Shown: positions 53,355 to 62,849 of the stretch, in pieces | Layout: each line of letters opens with the position of its first letter | Numbering within the stretch: the stretch's first letter is position 1 | Assembly (NCBI RefSeq): GCF_000178475.1 | Contig: NZ_ADNY01000013.1 | Location: 123,106 to 187,105, forward strand | Direction: 5' to 3' | Length of the DNA stretch: 64,000 nucleotides | Source: Lactobacillus amylolyticus DSM 11664 | GTDB taxonomy: Bacteria > Bacillota > Bacilli > Lactobacillales > Lactobacillaceae | Position numbers and translations under genes: made by a program | The notes under the pieces: model-generated | The model's database searches: none | What the model saw: only the letters and a program-made list of their open reading frames with translations | What the model was told of the DNA's origin: nothing

Positions 53355-54228
53355 TTAATTATCAATTTTATTGTAAAGAACCGGAATATTGATTTCTGAT
53401 TCAACTGGGCTTACTGTCAGCACGGTTGGCTTCCAGCCTTCAAGCGAAGGTACCTTTTGATCGCTTAAAGCTTGACTGGCATCATGCGGATCATTGGCAA
53501 AGACTTTACTCATCATCTTGGTTTCATCTTCCGGATCATGAATAATTTGACCATTCAGATCTACAGGAATGATCTGACCTAATTTGTGATATTTGACCGT
53601 GATTTCTGGCTGCTTTTCTTCGGCAAAATAGCCTGGAACAACAGTAACAGTGATGCTGGCAAAAGTTTGTACTGGCCGCTTATCATCAAAATCAAGCGAT
53701 TCTTGGCAATCATTTGCTAAAGCACGCCCATTTTCATCTACAAAATGAATCGTTTCTACATAAGCACCCATAGTTGAAATGTCCGGTACCTCTTGCTTAA
53801 TTTCTTGATAGTCAACCACCACTTCAAGATTCTCCATACTTACCTTTGGGCCGGATACAATTTTCTTGCTACTCTCATAGCCTGGAATTGGGGGTACTTT
53901 AACTGAAGCAAAATAATCATGATCACAATGCCATGCAGTCGTATATTTACCATTCTCGACAATCTTCCGGCGATTATCCAAGGTCAAAGTTCTCGTCCAT
54001 AACGCCCGCTCAACGATGGCAGCAATCAAAATTTGAACATTTTCATGTTCATGCCAATTATTGCGACAGCCAGGTTCAAAAGTTACGTTAGATACGCCCA
54101 GTCTTAGCAGCCTTGCTCATTGCTAAGCCCTTCAAATAGCTTTTGCCACTAAAGTATTTAGTAAAAGCGTCATTAGGATCGCCAAAACCAAAAACGTTGT
54201 TTTTTACTTCTTCTTCATTCTTTGCCAT
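53355..54228 (-). pseudogene. Cupin fragment fused to a mucin-binding (MUB/MucBP) repeat fragment
   Basis: The start is a cupin gene (MAKNEEEVKNNVFGFGDP, Shine-Dalgarno GGAGAG, ATG at 54228). After KAAKTG one extra base near 54090-54100 shifts the frame; the cupin continues in the new frame as VSNVTFEPGCRNNWHEHENVQI, including metal-binding His residues. Right after that the same frame becomes unlike a cupin: RTLTLDNRRKIVENGKYTTAW, then TIHFVDENGRALA and VKYHKLGQIIPVD, typical of mucus-binding protein repeats. It has no signal peptide and no LPxTG. It seems to be two gene remnants joined by a deletion. Confidence 0.72.
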
Positions 54229-54341
54229 TTTTTCTCTCTCCTTATTTGAATTTCTTAGCTTCATTTTAGTCAAATATTTATGAATAAAGAAATAGTTATT
54301 AGCACTGGTTGGCCATAATATTTACTTATTGTTAAAAATGC

Positions 54342-54396
54342 TATAATAAATTTCCTTGGCAGGTGCGAAGATGGGCAGCTTTTTGGCTGCCTTTTT
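54342..54396 (+). ncRNA. Possible very short transcript
   Basis: A TATAAT (54342-54347) precedes, by about 27 bases, a compact terminator GGCAGC/GCTGCC with TTTTT (54374-54396). The transcript would be about 45 bases. There is no clear -35. It might be the remnant of a longer RNA. Confidence 0.3.
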
Positions 54397-54483
54397 CCTC
54401 ATCCAATAATAAAAGCGATTTCATTATTGACACATTTGTGATATATTAAAAATGTAAAGATAAGATCGAGATTGAAAAGGAAG

Positions 54484-54573
54484 ATGATCGTTATGATGAG
54501 CTTGATTTTAGGCAGTATTTTTTTAGCAATTGAATTAATCGGAGTTATCGGTTTGTCATACTACAAAGCTTAG
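54484..54573 (+). CDS. 29-residue membrane peptide
   Basis: The frame begins ATGATCGTTATGATG after a fair Shine-Dalgarno (AAAAGGAAG) and encodes MIVMMSLILGSIFLAIELIG, then VIGLSYYKA. Almost all of it is one hydrophobic segment with a short basic end. A TTGACA-like box lies about 60 bases upstream and a strong terminator 34 bases downstream. It resembles small lactobacillus membrane peptides or type I toxins, but I cannot assign a family. Confidence 0.5.
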   Translation: MIVMMSLILGSIFLAIELIGVIGLSYYKA

Positions 54574-54606
54574 TTTCAGTTGTAAAAATTAATTTTTTGA
54601 CCATCC

Positions 54607-54642
54607 AAAAAACACGTCACTTAAACTTAGTGACGTGTTTTT
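54607..54642. terminator. Bidirectional terminator before the flippase gene end
   Basis: AAAACACGTCACTTA pairs with TAGTGACGTGTTTTT, flanked by A- and T-runs. It serves the small peptide gene (plus) and the flippase gene (minus). Confidence 0.85.
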
Positions 54643-56292
54643 CTATTTAGCCAAATGCAGTTTTCTTAATAATCTGGTAGCCTTGTTGCCCAAGATTTCT
54701 TCAAGCAAGCCCGTCTTCAAAGTCAGATAGCCATAGACTGCGACTCCCCCAATAACAGCTAGAACAACCAAAGCCAAAGCTGGGAAACGACGTTCAGGTG
54801 TTAACACTTTTCCGACAAAGGTAACAATCAGCTTAACGACAGCAAACATTATAATTGAGAAAACAGTAATTCCCGTGAATCGCCGTCCAGTACGGCCGAT
54901 ATTAAAATCATAACTCACTTCCAGATGTTTAATCGCTAAGAAGATAATTACCAGCATCCCAATATTGGTAGAAACCAGTGGTCCGTATATCTTAAATAGA
55001 TAAATCATTGGATACTGCAATAGTATCTTTAAAATTAAACCTAAAACCAGATATTTAATTGCAAGTGCATTTTCTGAAAGTCCCTGCAAAATAGCCATCA
55101 AAACGGTGAAAAGTCCCAAACTGATTGCAGTGAAGGCTGACAAGTAAAGAACACTAGAGCCTAATGGATCATAACTGTAAAACACAGTATAAATTGGCGT
55201 TGCTATACCAGCCATACCGAATGATGCTGGAATCATGACAAATAAGAATAAATCAAGCGTATTGCCAATTTGTTTTGAAATACTCTTAAAATCTCCTTGA
55301 GTATGTGCAGCTGATAAAAGCGGAATTGCTGTTACCGCCATTGCACTTGCCAAAGAAACAATGATCATGATCAATTTATTGGCATTAAGTGAAAATAGCG
55401 CATACCAACCTTCAATAGTGTCAGAACTTGCACTTAACAAACCGGCAATCATTGGGTGGAATGAATATTGATCAACCAGATTGAACAGCTGAATTCCTGC
55501 ATCAATAATAATGAATGGGATAGCCTGTTCAATGATTTCAGCAAATAAGCCAGCCGTTGAAACCTTGATCGCATTATTAGAATTTTCAACTAAATCATTC
55601 AACTTATTTCTTCTAGATAATAAGAACCAAACCAGAATTCCAATCCCAAAAATGGCACCGATGGCAGCTGCTAAATTTGATTGAATAACCGCATGAACAT
55701 AAGAACCATGCTGCATTTGCATAATTACATATGCCGTTAAAAGCATCCAAATAATTCTAGCTAATTGTTCAACAAACTGCGACAGAGCCGATGGCATCAT
55801 ATCGGCATAACCTTGAAAGTAACCACGCATGATGCTCAGAATCGGAATAATCAAAATAGCATATGATAAACTGCGCATCACTGCGACTTGTCTTGGATCA
55901 CTTGCACTGCCGTTTGATGCTAAAAGCGGTGCGGCAAAATACATGATTGCAGCTGAAATGACCCCCAAAATTGCCATCAAAATTAAACCTTTGCGGAATA
56001 ATTTTCGACCAATCCCATACTCATTCAAGGCATTATATTTAGCTACTTGTTTGGCAATTGCACCAGGAATTCCCGCTGTAGAAATTAGAATAAAAATACT
56101 GTAAATATTATAACTTCTAGCAGTCAGCGCGTTCGCAATATTTCCATAGTCTCCCATCCAGGCATACCAAGGAATAATATAAAGCGCACCTAAAATTCTT
56201 GAAGCAATTGAACCAAATGTCATCCACGCAGAACCTTTAATAAAGGTTTCCTGCGTATTTTTTCCTTTTAGATTTGTTTCATTTTCTTCCAT
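54643..56292 (-). CDS. Polysaccharide/lipid II flippase of the MOP superfamily
   Basis: A 549-residue integral membrane protein with about 14 hydrophobic segments, beginning TFIKGSAWMTFGSIASRILGALYIIPW, the usual start of SpoVB/YtgP/MurJ-like exporters. SRNLLGxx-type spacing and length fit the RfbX/SpoVB group, which flips lipid-linked sugars for peptidoglycan or polysaccharide. YtgP of Bacillus and related proteins act as lipid II flippases; whether this is the main one is not shown. It follows leuS by 99 bases. Confidence 0.88.
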   Translation of the reverse strand: MEENETNLKGKNTQETFIKGSAWMTFGSIASRILGALYIIPWYAWMGDYGNIANALTARSYNIYSIFILISTAGIPGAIAKQVAKYNALNEYGIGRKLFRKGLILMAILGVISAAIMYFAAPLLASNGSASDPRQVAVMRSLSYAILIIPILSIMRGYFQGYADMMPSALSQFVEQLARIIWMLLTAYVIMQMQHGSYVHAVIQSNLAAAIGAIFGIGILVWFLLSRRNKLNDLVENSNNAIKVSTAGLFAEIIEQAIPFIIIDAGIQLFNLVDQYSFHPMIAGLLSASSDTIEGWYALFSLNANKLIMIIVSLASAMAVTAIPLLSAAHTQGDFKSISKQIGNTLDLFLFVMIPASFGMAGIATPIYTVFYSYDPLGSSVLYLSAFTAISLGLFTVLMAILQGLSENALAIKYLVLGLILKILLQYPMIYLFKIYGPLVSTNIGMLVIIFLAIKHLEVSYDFNIGRTGRRFTGITVFSIIMFAVVKLIVTFVGKVLTPERRFPALALVVLAVIGGVAVYGYLTLKTGLLEEILGNKATRLLRKLHLAK

Positions 56293-56391
56293 TTAATTCA
56301 AAATTTCCTAAAGCTCAATCTAACTAATCTATTCTGCTAGTCTCTAAAAGAAGATACAACAATATTTTTTCTTTTTTAGGAAAAATTAAAC

Positions 56392-58806
56392 TTATTTGGC
56401 AACGATATTAACAATCTTATTAGGAATAACAATAACCTTTTTAATGTCTTTTCCTTCTAAAAACTTTTCAACGTGTGGAATTGCTAAAGCTTGTTTTTGC
56501 AATTCATCTTTTGCAGTATCCTTTGCAGCTTTAAACTTGCCGCGAAGCTTACCGTTAACTTGAACCATAATTTCAACTGTTGATTCAACCAACTTGTCTG
56601 GATCGTAAGTTGGCCATTTAGCATAAGTAATTGATTCATCGTGACCAAAGACGGACCAAATTTCTTCCATCATGTGTGGTGCAATTGGGGCAAGCAATTT
56701 AACGAAGCCCTCAGCATATTCACGTGGAATCGTTTTGGCCTTTTGTGCAGCATTAGCAAAGACCATCATTTGAGAAATAGCGGTATTGAAGTGAAGAGCG
56801 TCAAAGTCTTCAGTAACTTTCTTAACGGTTTCGTTATATACCTTGTCCAGCTCACCGTCATTTTCATCAACAATTTTTTCTTGTGGAATTGCCTTCAAGT
56901 CAAGATCGTTAACCATTAAGCGCCATACACGATCTAAGAACTTCTTAGTTGAAGCTGGGCCATTGTCATCCCAATCAATTGAAGCATCAAGTGGACCCAT
57001 GAACATTTCGTACATTCTAAGTGAGTCAGCACCGTATTCATCAATAACATCATCAGGGTTAACAACGTTTCCTTTAGACTTAGACATCTTTTCATGATTC
57101 TTCAAGATCAAGCCTTGATTGTATAAACGTTGGAATGGTTCTTTGGTTGGAACAACACCCAAGTCATAAAGAACCTTGTGCCAGAATCTAGCGTAAAGAA
57201 GGTGACGAACGGCATGTTCTGCACCACCAATGTAAAGATCAACTGGGAGCCATTGCTTCAAGAGATCGTAGTTAGCCAATTCTTTGTCATTATGTGGATC
57301 AACATAACGAAGGTAATACCATGATGAACCAGCCCAGTTTGGCATAGTGTTGGTTTCACGTTTGCCCTTGCGACCATTTTTATCAACGACGTTTACCCAA
57401 TCAGTTAAGTTGGCAAGTGGTGATTCTGGCGTACCAGATGGCTTAATGTTAGTTGCATGTGGCAAACGAAGTGGAAGCTCATCTTCTGGAACAAGTGAAG
57501 TAGTACCATCTTCCCAGTGAATAACTGGAATTGGTTCACCCCAGTAACGTTGACGACTGAAGTCCCAGTCACGAAGCTTGTAGTTAACCTTCTTCTTGCC
57601 GCAGTTATGATCTTCGAGCCATTGGATCATGCGCTTCTTAGCTTCTTCAATGTTTAAACCATCTAAGAATTCTGAATTAATGTGCTTGCCATCACCGGTG
57701 TAAGCTTCTTTTTCAAGATTGCCACCTTCGATAACTGCATTAATTGGTAAATGGAACTTAGTAGCAAAAGCATAGTCACGATCGTCATGAGCTGGGACGG
57801 CCATAACGGCACCCGTACCGTAGCTTGCTAAGACATAATCAGAAATCCAAATTGGAATTTCTTTGCCATTAACTGGGTTGATTGCGTAAGCACCAGTGAA
57901 GACCCCAGTTTTATCCTTGTTAAGATCAGTTCTTTCAAGGTCAGACTTAGATTCAATAGATTTAATGTAAGCATCGACAGCTTCTTTTTGTTCAGGAGTA
58001 GTGATTTCTTGAACCAAATCGCTTTCTGGTGCCAAAACGGTGTATGAGCAGCCGAATAAGGTATCTGGACGCGTGGTAAAGACATCAAAAGTCTTGTCAC
58101 TGTCTTTAACTTTGAAAGTAACTTGAGCACCTTCAGAACGGCCGATCCAGTTGCGTTGCATTTCCTTAACTGGTTCTGGCCAGTCCAAATCGTCCAGATC
58201 TTCAAGCAGACGATCAGCATAGGCAGTCATCTTAAGCATCCATTGCTTCATGTTGCGGCGATATACTGGGTAGCCACCACGTTCAGTTTTACCATCGATT
58301 ACTTCTTCGTTGGCAACTACAGTACCAAGATCTGGTGACCAATTAACTGGTACATCGGCTTCATAAGCAAGACCCTTTTTATACATTTGTTCAAAGACCC
58401 ATTGAGTCCACTTGTAATAATTAGGATCACTAGTTGTAATTTCACGACCCCAATCATATGAAAAGCCCAACTTATTAAGCTGCTCTTTGAAAGTAGCAAT
58501 ATTTTCTTTAGTAACTAAGGCTGGATCTTCACCAGTCTTTAAAGCGTATTGTTCAGTTGGAAGACCAAATGCATCCCAGCCCATTGGGTGAAGGACATTG
58601 TAGCCTTGTGCTCGCTTCATTCTGGCAATAATATCCGTTGCGGTGTAACCTTCTGGGTGACCAACGTGAAGGCCTTTGCCTGATGGGAATGGGAACATAT
58701 CTAAGGCATAATAATTTTTCTTTTTAGGATCATTAGTAGTTTTGAAAGTATCATGCTTTGCCCAATAATCTTGCCATTTCTTTTCGACAACCTTGTGATT
58801 GTACAT
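56392..58806 (-). CDS. leuS: Leucyl-tRNA synthetase
   Basis: An 804-residue class I synthetase. [21 protein letters not shown] near 38-58 holds the HIGH motif, the editing domain with [12 protein letters not shown] lies at about 220-420, and [14 protein letters not shown] is near 575. The Zn-binding insertion is absent or reduced, as in many Firmicutes. A TCCTCC (AGGAGGA on the coding strand) Shine-Dalgarno precedes the ATG. Upstream is a T-box leader, so expression responds to uncharged tRNA-Leu. Confidence 0.97.
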   Translation of the reverse strand: MYNHKVVEKKWQDYWAKHDTFKTTNDPKKKNYYALDMFPFPSGKGLHVGHPEGYTATDIIARMKRAQGYNVLHPMGWDAFGLPTEQYALKTGEDPALVTKENIATFKEQLNKLGFSYDWGREITTSDPNYYKWTQWVFEQMYKKGLAYEADVPVNWSPDLGTVVANEEVIDGKTERGGYPVYRRNMKQWMLKMTAYADRLLEDLDDLDWPEPVKEMQRNWIGRSEGAQVTFKVKDSDKTFDVFTTRPDTLFGCSYTVLAPESDLVQEITTPEQKEAVDAYIKSIESKSDLERTDLNKDKTGVFTGAYAINPVNGKEIPIWISDYVLASYGTGAVMAVPAHDDRDYAFATKFHLPINAVIEGGNLEKEAYTGDGKHINSEFLDGLNIEEAKKRMIQWLEDHNCGKKKVNYKLRDWDFSRQRYWGEPIPVIHWEDGTTSLVPEDELPLRLPHATNIKPSGTPESPLANLTDWVNVVDKNGRKGKRETNTMPNWAGSSWYYLRYVDPHNDKELANYDLLKQWLPVDLYIGGAEHAVRHLLYARFWHKVLYDLGVVPTKEPFQRLYNQGLILKNHEKMSKSKGNVVNPDDVIDEYGADSLRMYEMFMGPLDASIDWDDNGPASTKKFLDRVWRLMVNDLDLKAIPQEKIVDENDGELDKVYNETVKKVTEDFDALHFNTAISQMMVFANAAQKAKTIPREYAEGFVKLLAPIAPHMMEEIWSVFGHDESITYAKWPTYDPDKLVESTVEIMVQVNGKLRGKFKAAKDTAKDELQKQALAIPHVEKFLEGKDIKKVIVIPNKIVNIVAK

Positions 58807-58816
58807 ATTTTCCTCC

Positions 58817-59010
58817 TAACAAAAAAGTCCTATGATCAATTAATCATAGGACGAATTATCGCGGTACCACCTAAGTTCCACATATTGTGACACTTAATTG
58901 CTCCTTAACGCGGATGGCAAAACGATAGGTTTTTAACTCAGGACAAGTTCATAGATTAATTTTAAAGCTTCGCAGCAACCAGCTTCTCTCTGAAAAAATT
59001 TTTCTATTAC
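58817..59010 (-). promoter_or_regulatory. T-box leader of leuS
   Basis: The minus strand has the T-box core GGTGGTACCGCGATAA (about 58858-58873). A terminator stem follows (GTCCTATGATTAA with TTGATCATAGGAC and a T-run at 58821-58826). AGAGAGAAGC near 58982-58994 looks like the start of stem I. Its specifier should be a Leu codon; I could not place it with certainty. Confidence 0.87.
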
Positions 59011-59096
59011 TACTTCCTGACCTTTATTTTCTTATGGATAATGATTATAATTTACCACAAATGCTAAAGAATAGAAAGACAAGAGGAGAAGATCTT

Positions 59097-59765
59097 TTGA
59101 TTAATACACAAAGACCACCTCGACACACCTTGCTTCCTGCAACAATCTTTACATTGATTTATGCAGGTTGGGCATTGCTAGTTGCTTCTAATTCTGCCTT
59201 TATCCAATCTTTTGATAAAGCTGTCATTGGAGTTGTATGCAATACGAATGTTGCCAATATCAGTTTTGCAAGGACATTTACCAATTTAGGTAACACAAGC
59301 ACTATCGTTGTTGAGGCCATCATTTTATTTGTAATTTTAATTGCTTTTAAGCAGTATGCATACGCCTGGTTTACTGCTGGAGTAATGATTGTCGCTAATG
59401 CTTTTAATTGGATTATAAAGCATATGGTGCAGCGACCACGGCCAACTGTTCGTCACCTGGTTTATGCTGACGGTTATAGTTTTCCATCTGGTCACTCAGT
59501 AGGTAGCGCAGCTTTGTTTGGAATTTTGATTGTTCTGATAATTTTAATTATTAAAAATAAATTCTGGAAAACATTGTTAATCATTGTTTGGACTTTATTC
59601 CCACTAATGATTGGCTACACCAGAATTTTCCTCCACGTTCACTATCCTTCAGATGTAGTCGGCGGATGGCTTGGCGGTATTACCTTCGTTTTGATTGGTT
59701 ACTCCTTCTTATACCATTTCTATATCGAACCTGAGCTAATTGATCAAAGTCGAAAGAATAAATAA
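59097..59765 (+). CDS. PAP2-family membrane phosphatase
   Basis: An integral membrane lipid phosphatase with the PAP2 signature: KHMVQRPRP, FPSGHSVGS, and RIFLHVHYPSDVVGG, on about five transmembrane segments. It probably dephosphorylates undecaprenyl pyrophosphate, phosphatidylglycerol phosphate or phosphatidate. The frame is open from an ATG at 59034, but that has no Shine-Dalgarno. A TTG at 59097 with GAGGAG eight bases upstream gives MINTQRPPRH as a more natural start (222 residues). Confidence 0.85.
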   Translation: MINTQRPPRHTLLPATIFTLIYAGWALLVASNSAFIQSFDKAVIGVVCNTNVANISFARTFTNLGNTSTIVVEAIILFVILIAFKQYAYAWFTAGVMIVANAFNWIIKHMVQRPRPTVRHLVYADGYSFPSGHSVGSAALFGILIVLIILIIKNKFWKTLLIIVWTLFPLMIGYTRIFLHVHYPSDVVGGWLGGITFVLIGYSFLYHFYIEPELIDQSRKNK

Positions 59766-59772
59766 TTAAAAT

Positions 59773-59803
59773 AAAAACCTCAAGTTTTGAACTTGAGGTT
59801 TTT
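59773..59803. terminator. Bidirectional terminator between the PAP2 and MFS genes
   Basis: AAAAACCTCAAGTT pairs with AACTTGAGGTTTTT around a TG-type loop. It serves two convergent genes. Confidence 0.88.
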
Positions 59804-61270
59804 CTATGCATTATTTTGTTTAAGTTTATGGTTCTGATAAAACTGATTCATAATCAGGGAAATAACAATAACAATCAGAGAAACAACGTAAACACCCTTT
59901 AAACTACTAAACAGCACCTGACGCAATTGAGGTACCAATTTTTGTGGTAAAGATAGAGCTTTTTGAGCTGAAACAATTTTATTCATCATCCCTTGATTCA
60001 AATTCGGATGATTTTTCAAATGCTGCGCAATAATTGTATTAAAAGTGATCCCATAAATTGAAACCATCATCGTTTGTCCCAAGTATTTCATCAAAGTGTT
60101 AAAACTTGTAGCAACCCCAATTTCATCTTTTCCTACTAAGACCTGCGAACGAACTTGTGATGCTGTTGTAATTGCTCCAAAAGCCGTACCGTTAAATGCG
60201 GCCACAATACAAAATACCCAAAATGGAGTATAAATTGGGACCAAAATTAGAACTAGATCGGCTAAGATCAAAATAATCAGCATATAGTCGTAAGTAAGCT
60301 TGATGCCCCACTTTGCCAACATCCAACCGATCAAGAATGAACCGACAATCCACATTAGCGAACTTGGCGTTACAGCAAATCCTGCCAAAGAAGCGTTGGT
60401 TCCATTAATTCCCTGCATCCAGGTTGGAATATAAAATTCAAAGCCGATAACAACTCCAGAAATTAATAATGTGATCAAGTTAATAATCGTGAATTCTTTG
60501 CTTTTTAAGATATTTAACGGCATTATTGGGTCTTGTGCACTTTTTTCAACCTTAAAGAATATTATTACCGAGGAAATAATTAATAGTACTAAGACGATCA
60601 TTAAAAGCCAATTGTTGCTGGTTCCTAATTCTTGCAAGAAGACCATCAACGAAAGCAAAAAAACAATTAAATAAAACGTACCTTTGAGATCCAGTTTTGA
60701 TTTTGAGCTATGCTCTGGTTCTTTCAAGAAAAATACGACTAATAGGAAAGCAATAATCCCGATAGGAACATTAATATAGAAAACCCAATGCCAAGATAAA
60801 TGCTGAACAATAAAGCCGCCTAATAATGGTGCAATAACCGCGGCCACTCCCCAAAAGCCTGAATTTAGTCCCAACATTTTGGCACGTTTTTCTAATTTAT
60901 ATAAATCGGCGATAATCGTAATTGCAACTGGTTGGACGGCACCTGAACCCAGGCCCTGAATTACTCTAAATAGAATCAATTCAACCATATTTTGGGCTAA
61001 GCCGCATAAAGATGAACCAATGACAAAAAGTGCGATCCCAAACAAAAAAACTGGCTTGCACCCTATGCTATCTGCCAGTTTTCCGTATAAAGGAGTCGAA
61101 ACTGCCGTTATCAGAAGGAAAATTGCAACCACCCAGTTCATTATTTCCAATCCATCAAGATCAGAAACAATAGTCGGCATTGCTGTTGAAACGATTGTTC
61201 CTTCAATTGCAGTCATAAAAGTCGTCATAAAAATTGCAAGCGTGACGATTGACACGTTTGTTTTTTTCAT
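59804..61270 (-). CDS. MFS multidrug exporter, DHA2 (EmrB/QacA) family
   Basis: A 488-residue proton-driven exporter with about 14 membrane segments. It begins MKKTNVSIVTLAIFMTTFMTAIEGTIVSTAMPTI, with the DHA2 motif pattern, GKLADSIGCKPVF as MFS motif A, and GLGSGAVQPVAITI as motif C-like antiporter sequence. I start at the ATG at 61270, with GGGAGC Shine-Dalgarno; an upstream open frame overlaps metK. It follows metK by 22 bases and may be read with it. The substrate is not predictable. Confidence 0.9.
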   Translation of the reverse strand: MKKTNVSIVTLAIFMTTFMTAIEGTIVSTAMPTIVSDLDGLEIMNWVVAIFLLITAVSTPLYGKLADSIGCKPVFLFGIALFVIGSSLCGLAQNMVELILFRVIQGLGSGAVQPVAITIIADLYKLEKRAKMLGLNSGFWGVAAVIAPLLGGFIVQHLSWHWVFYINVPIGIIAFLLVVFFLKEPEHSSKSKLDLKGTFYLIVFLLSLMVFLQELGTSNNWLLMIVLVLLIISSVIIFFKVEKSAQDPIMPLNILKSKEFTIINLITLLISGVVIGFEFYIPTWMQGINGTNASLAGFAVTPSSLMWIVGSFLIGWMLAKWGIKLTYDYMLIILILADLVLILVPIYTPFWVFCIVAAFNGTAFGAITTASQVRSQVLVGKDEIGVATSFNTLMKYLGQTMMVSIYGITFNTIIAQHLKNHPNLNQGMMNKIVSAQKALSLPQKLVPQLRQVLFSSLKGVYVVSLIVIVISLIMNQFYQNHKLKQNNA

Positions 61271-61292
61271 TACTTGCTCCCTCTTAGTATTC

Positions 61293-62492
61293 TTATTTAT
61301 TACTTTCGATAAAATCAAGCAATTCTTGAGTCTTATCAGTCTTCTCCCATGGCAAATCAATATCCGTTCTACCGAAGTGACCATAAGCAGCTGTTTGTTC
61401 ATAGATTGGTCGACGCAAGTTTAGCATCTTAATAATGCCAGCTGGACGCAAATCAAATACGTGACGAACAGCTTCGGTTAAAAGTTGATCGTCAACTTTT
61501 CCTGTTCCAGCAGTGTCAATCATAATTGATACTGGGTGAGCCACACCAATCGCATAAGCGAGTTGAACTTCACAGCGATATGCAAGGCCAGCAGCAACAA
61601 TATTTTTAGCAACATAACGTGCCGCATATGAAGCAGAACGGTCAACCTTTGTTGGATCCTTTCCAGAAAAGGCACCACCACCGTGACGAGCGTAACCACC
61701 GTAAGTATCAACGATAATCTTACGACCAGTCAAACCTGAGTCACCTTTAGGTCCACCAATAACGAAACGACCTGATGGATTTATCAAGAATTTGGTTTCA
61801 CTATCCAAATATTTTGCAGGAATAACTTCTTTAATAACCAAATCGATCATTGCACGACGAATTTCATCGTTTGAAACTTCAGCATCTGTTTGAGTTGAAA
61901 TAACAACTGTATCAACTCTCTTTGGCTTATGATCTTCATCATATTCAACCGTAACTTGTGCTTTTGCATCTGGACGAAGCCAATCTAAAGTATTGTCTTT
62001 TCTTAATGCTGCTACTCTTCTCATTAAACGGTGCGCCAATGAAATTGGAAGTGGCATCAATTCAGGTGTTTCTTTAATTGCAAACCCAAACATCAAGCCT
62101 TGGTCGCCAGCACCAATTTGATCAAGCTTATCTTTATCGTCCTTATCTTCTCTAGTTTCAAGAGAATGATCAACACCACCAGCAATATCAGGTGACTGCT
62201 CATCAATATCAACCAGAACAGCACAGTTATTACCATCAAAACCTAATTCTGGACGATCATAGCCAATCTTTAAAACGGTTTTACGGACGACGCTCTGAAT
62301 ATCAACATAAGCATTCGTGGAGATTTCTCCAAAGACATAAACCATACCAGTAGTTACAATTGTCTCACATGCAACGTGTGAATTTGGGTCTTTTGCCAAA
62401 AGCGCATCCAATATTGCATCTGAAATTTGATCAGCAACCTTATCAGGGTGCCCTTCAGAAACAGATTCTGAAGTAAATAAACGTTTTTCCAT
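61293..62492 (-). CDS. metK: S-adenosylmethionine synthetase
   Basis: MetK joins methionine and ATP to make S-adenosylmethionine. The 399-residue protein has the start [37 protein letters not shown] near 123 and [16 protein letters not shown] near 267. I use the ATG at 62492. A further 17 upstream codons are open but lie inside the SMK riboswitch. The riboswitch masks the Shine-Dalgarno when AdoMet is high. Confidence 0.97.
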   Translation of the reverse strand: MEKRLFTSESVSEGHPDKVADQISDAILDALLAKDPNSHVACETIVTTGMVYVFGEISTNAYVDIQSVVRKTVLKIGYDRPELGFDGNNCAVLVDIDEQSPDIAGGVDHSLETREDKDDKDKLDQIGAGDQGLMFGFAIKETPELMPLPISLAHRLMRRVAALRKDNTLDWLRPDAKAQVTVEYDEDHKPKRVDTVVISTQTDAEVSNDEIRRAMIDLVIKEVIPAKYLDSETKFLINPSGRFVIGGPKGDSGLTGRKIIVDTYGGYARHGGGAFSGKDPTKVDRSASYAARYVAKNIVAAGLAYRCEVQLAYAIGVAHPVSIMIDTAGTGKVDDQLLTEAVRHVFDLRPAGIIKMLNLRRPIYEQTAAYGHFGRTDIDLPWEKTDKTQELLDFIESNK

Positions 62493-62573
62493 ATTAGTCC
62501 CCCTATATAGACATATAGCCATTCGGTTACAAGGCATCTTCACAAAAAGTGAATCCCATCAGGACTTGAACCG
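62493..62573 (-). promoter_or_regulatory. SMK-box (SAM-III) riboswitch of metK
   Basis: The minus strand contains the SMK hallmark GATGCCTTGTAACCGAA. CGGTTCAAG (62565-62573) pairs with CTTGTAACCG, and the following GTCC can pair with the Shine-Dalgarno GGGGGAC just before the ATG. AdoMet binding would hide the ribosome site and stop translation. A 16-base hairpin, CTATATGTCTATATAG, is inserted between the core and the Shine-Dalgarno. Confidence 0.9.
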
Positions 62574-62603
62574 ATTTGATTAAAAATTCGTTCTTGCTAG
62601 GAA

Positions 62604-62634
62604 TAAAAAAAGACTACCATGATCGGTAGTCTTA
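62604..62634 (-). terminator. Terminator after the tRNA-Glu/tRNA-Val pair
   Basis: AAGACTACC pairs with GGTAGTCTT around GATCAT, followed by seven T on the minus strand. It lies seven bases past tRNA-Val. Confidence 0.88.
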
Positions 62635-62640
62635 GAACGA

Positions 62641-62713
62641 TGGAGGATACAGGGCTCGAACCTGTGACCTCCTGCTTGTAAGGCAGATGCTCTCCCAGCT
62701 GAGCTAATCCTCC
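62641..62713 (-). tRNA. tRNA-Val(UAC)
   Basis: A standard cloverleaf: GGAGGAT pairs with ATCCTCC, D-arm GCTC/GAGC, anticodon loop CTTACAA with anticodon TAC, T-arm ACAGG-TTCGAGC-CCTGT. It is co-transcribed with tRNA-Glu. An identical copy is at 63817-63889. Confidence 0.97.
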
Positions 62714-62718
62714 ATAAG

Positions 62719-62790
62719 TGACCCGTACGGGATTTGAACCCATGTTACGGCCGTGAAAGGGCCGTGTCTTAACCACTTGACCAACGGGTC
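62719..62790 (-). tRNA. tRNA-Glu(UUC)
   Basis: GACCCGT pairs with ACGGGTC, the anticodon loop is CTTTCAC with anticodon TTC, and the T-loop is TTCAAAT. It is the first gene of a two-tRNA transcript, five bases before tRNA-Val. Confidence 0.97.
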
Positions 62791-62818
62791 TTAAATCTCA
62801 TAACCGAGAACATAAATT

Positions 62819-62846
62819 AGTATACCGGAAATGAGATAAAATGCAA
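62819..62846 (-). promoter_or_regulatory. Promoter of the tRNA-Glu/tRNA-Val transcript
   Basis: TTGCAT (62841-62846) and TATACT (62819-62824) with 16-base spacing on the minus strand, 28 bases before tRNA-Glu. Confidence 0.75.
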
Positions 62847-62849
62847 GGG

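Noticed and set aside
61271..61402. Longer N-terminus for the MFS exporter
   Set aside because: It overlaps metK on the same strand, is not membrane-like, and the ATG at 61270 has a good ribosome site.
62493..62543. Seventeen extra N-terminal codons for metK
   Set aside because: They lie inside the SMK riboswitch and include the Shine-Dalgarno; family members begin at [11 protein letters not shown].
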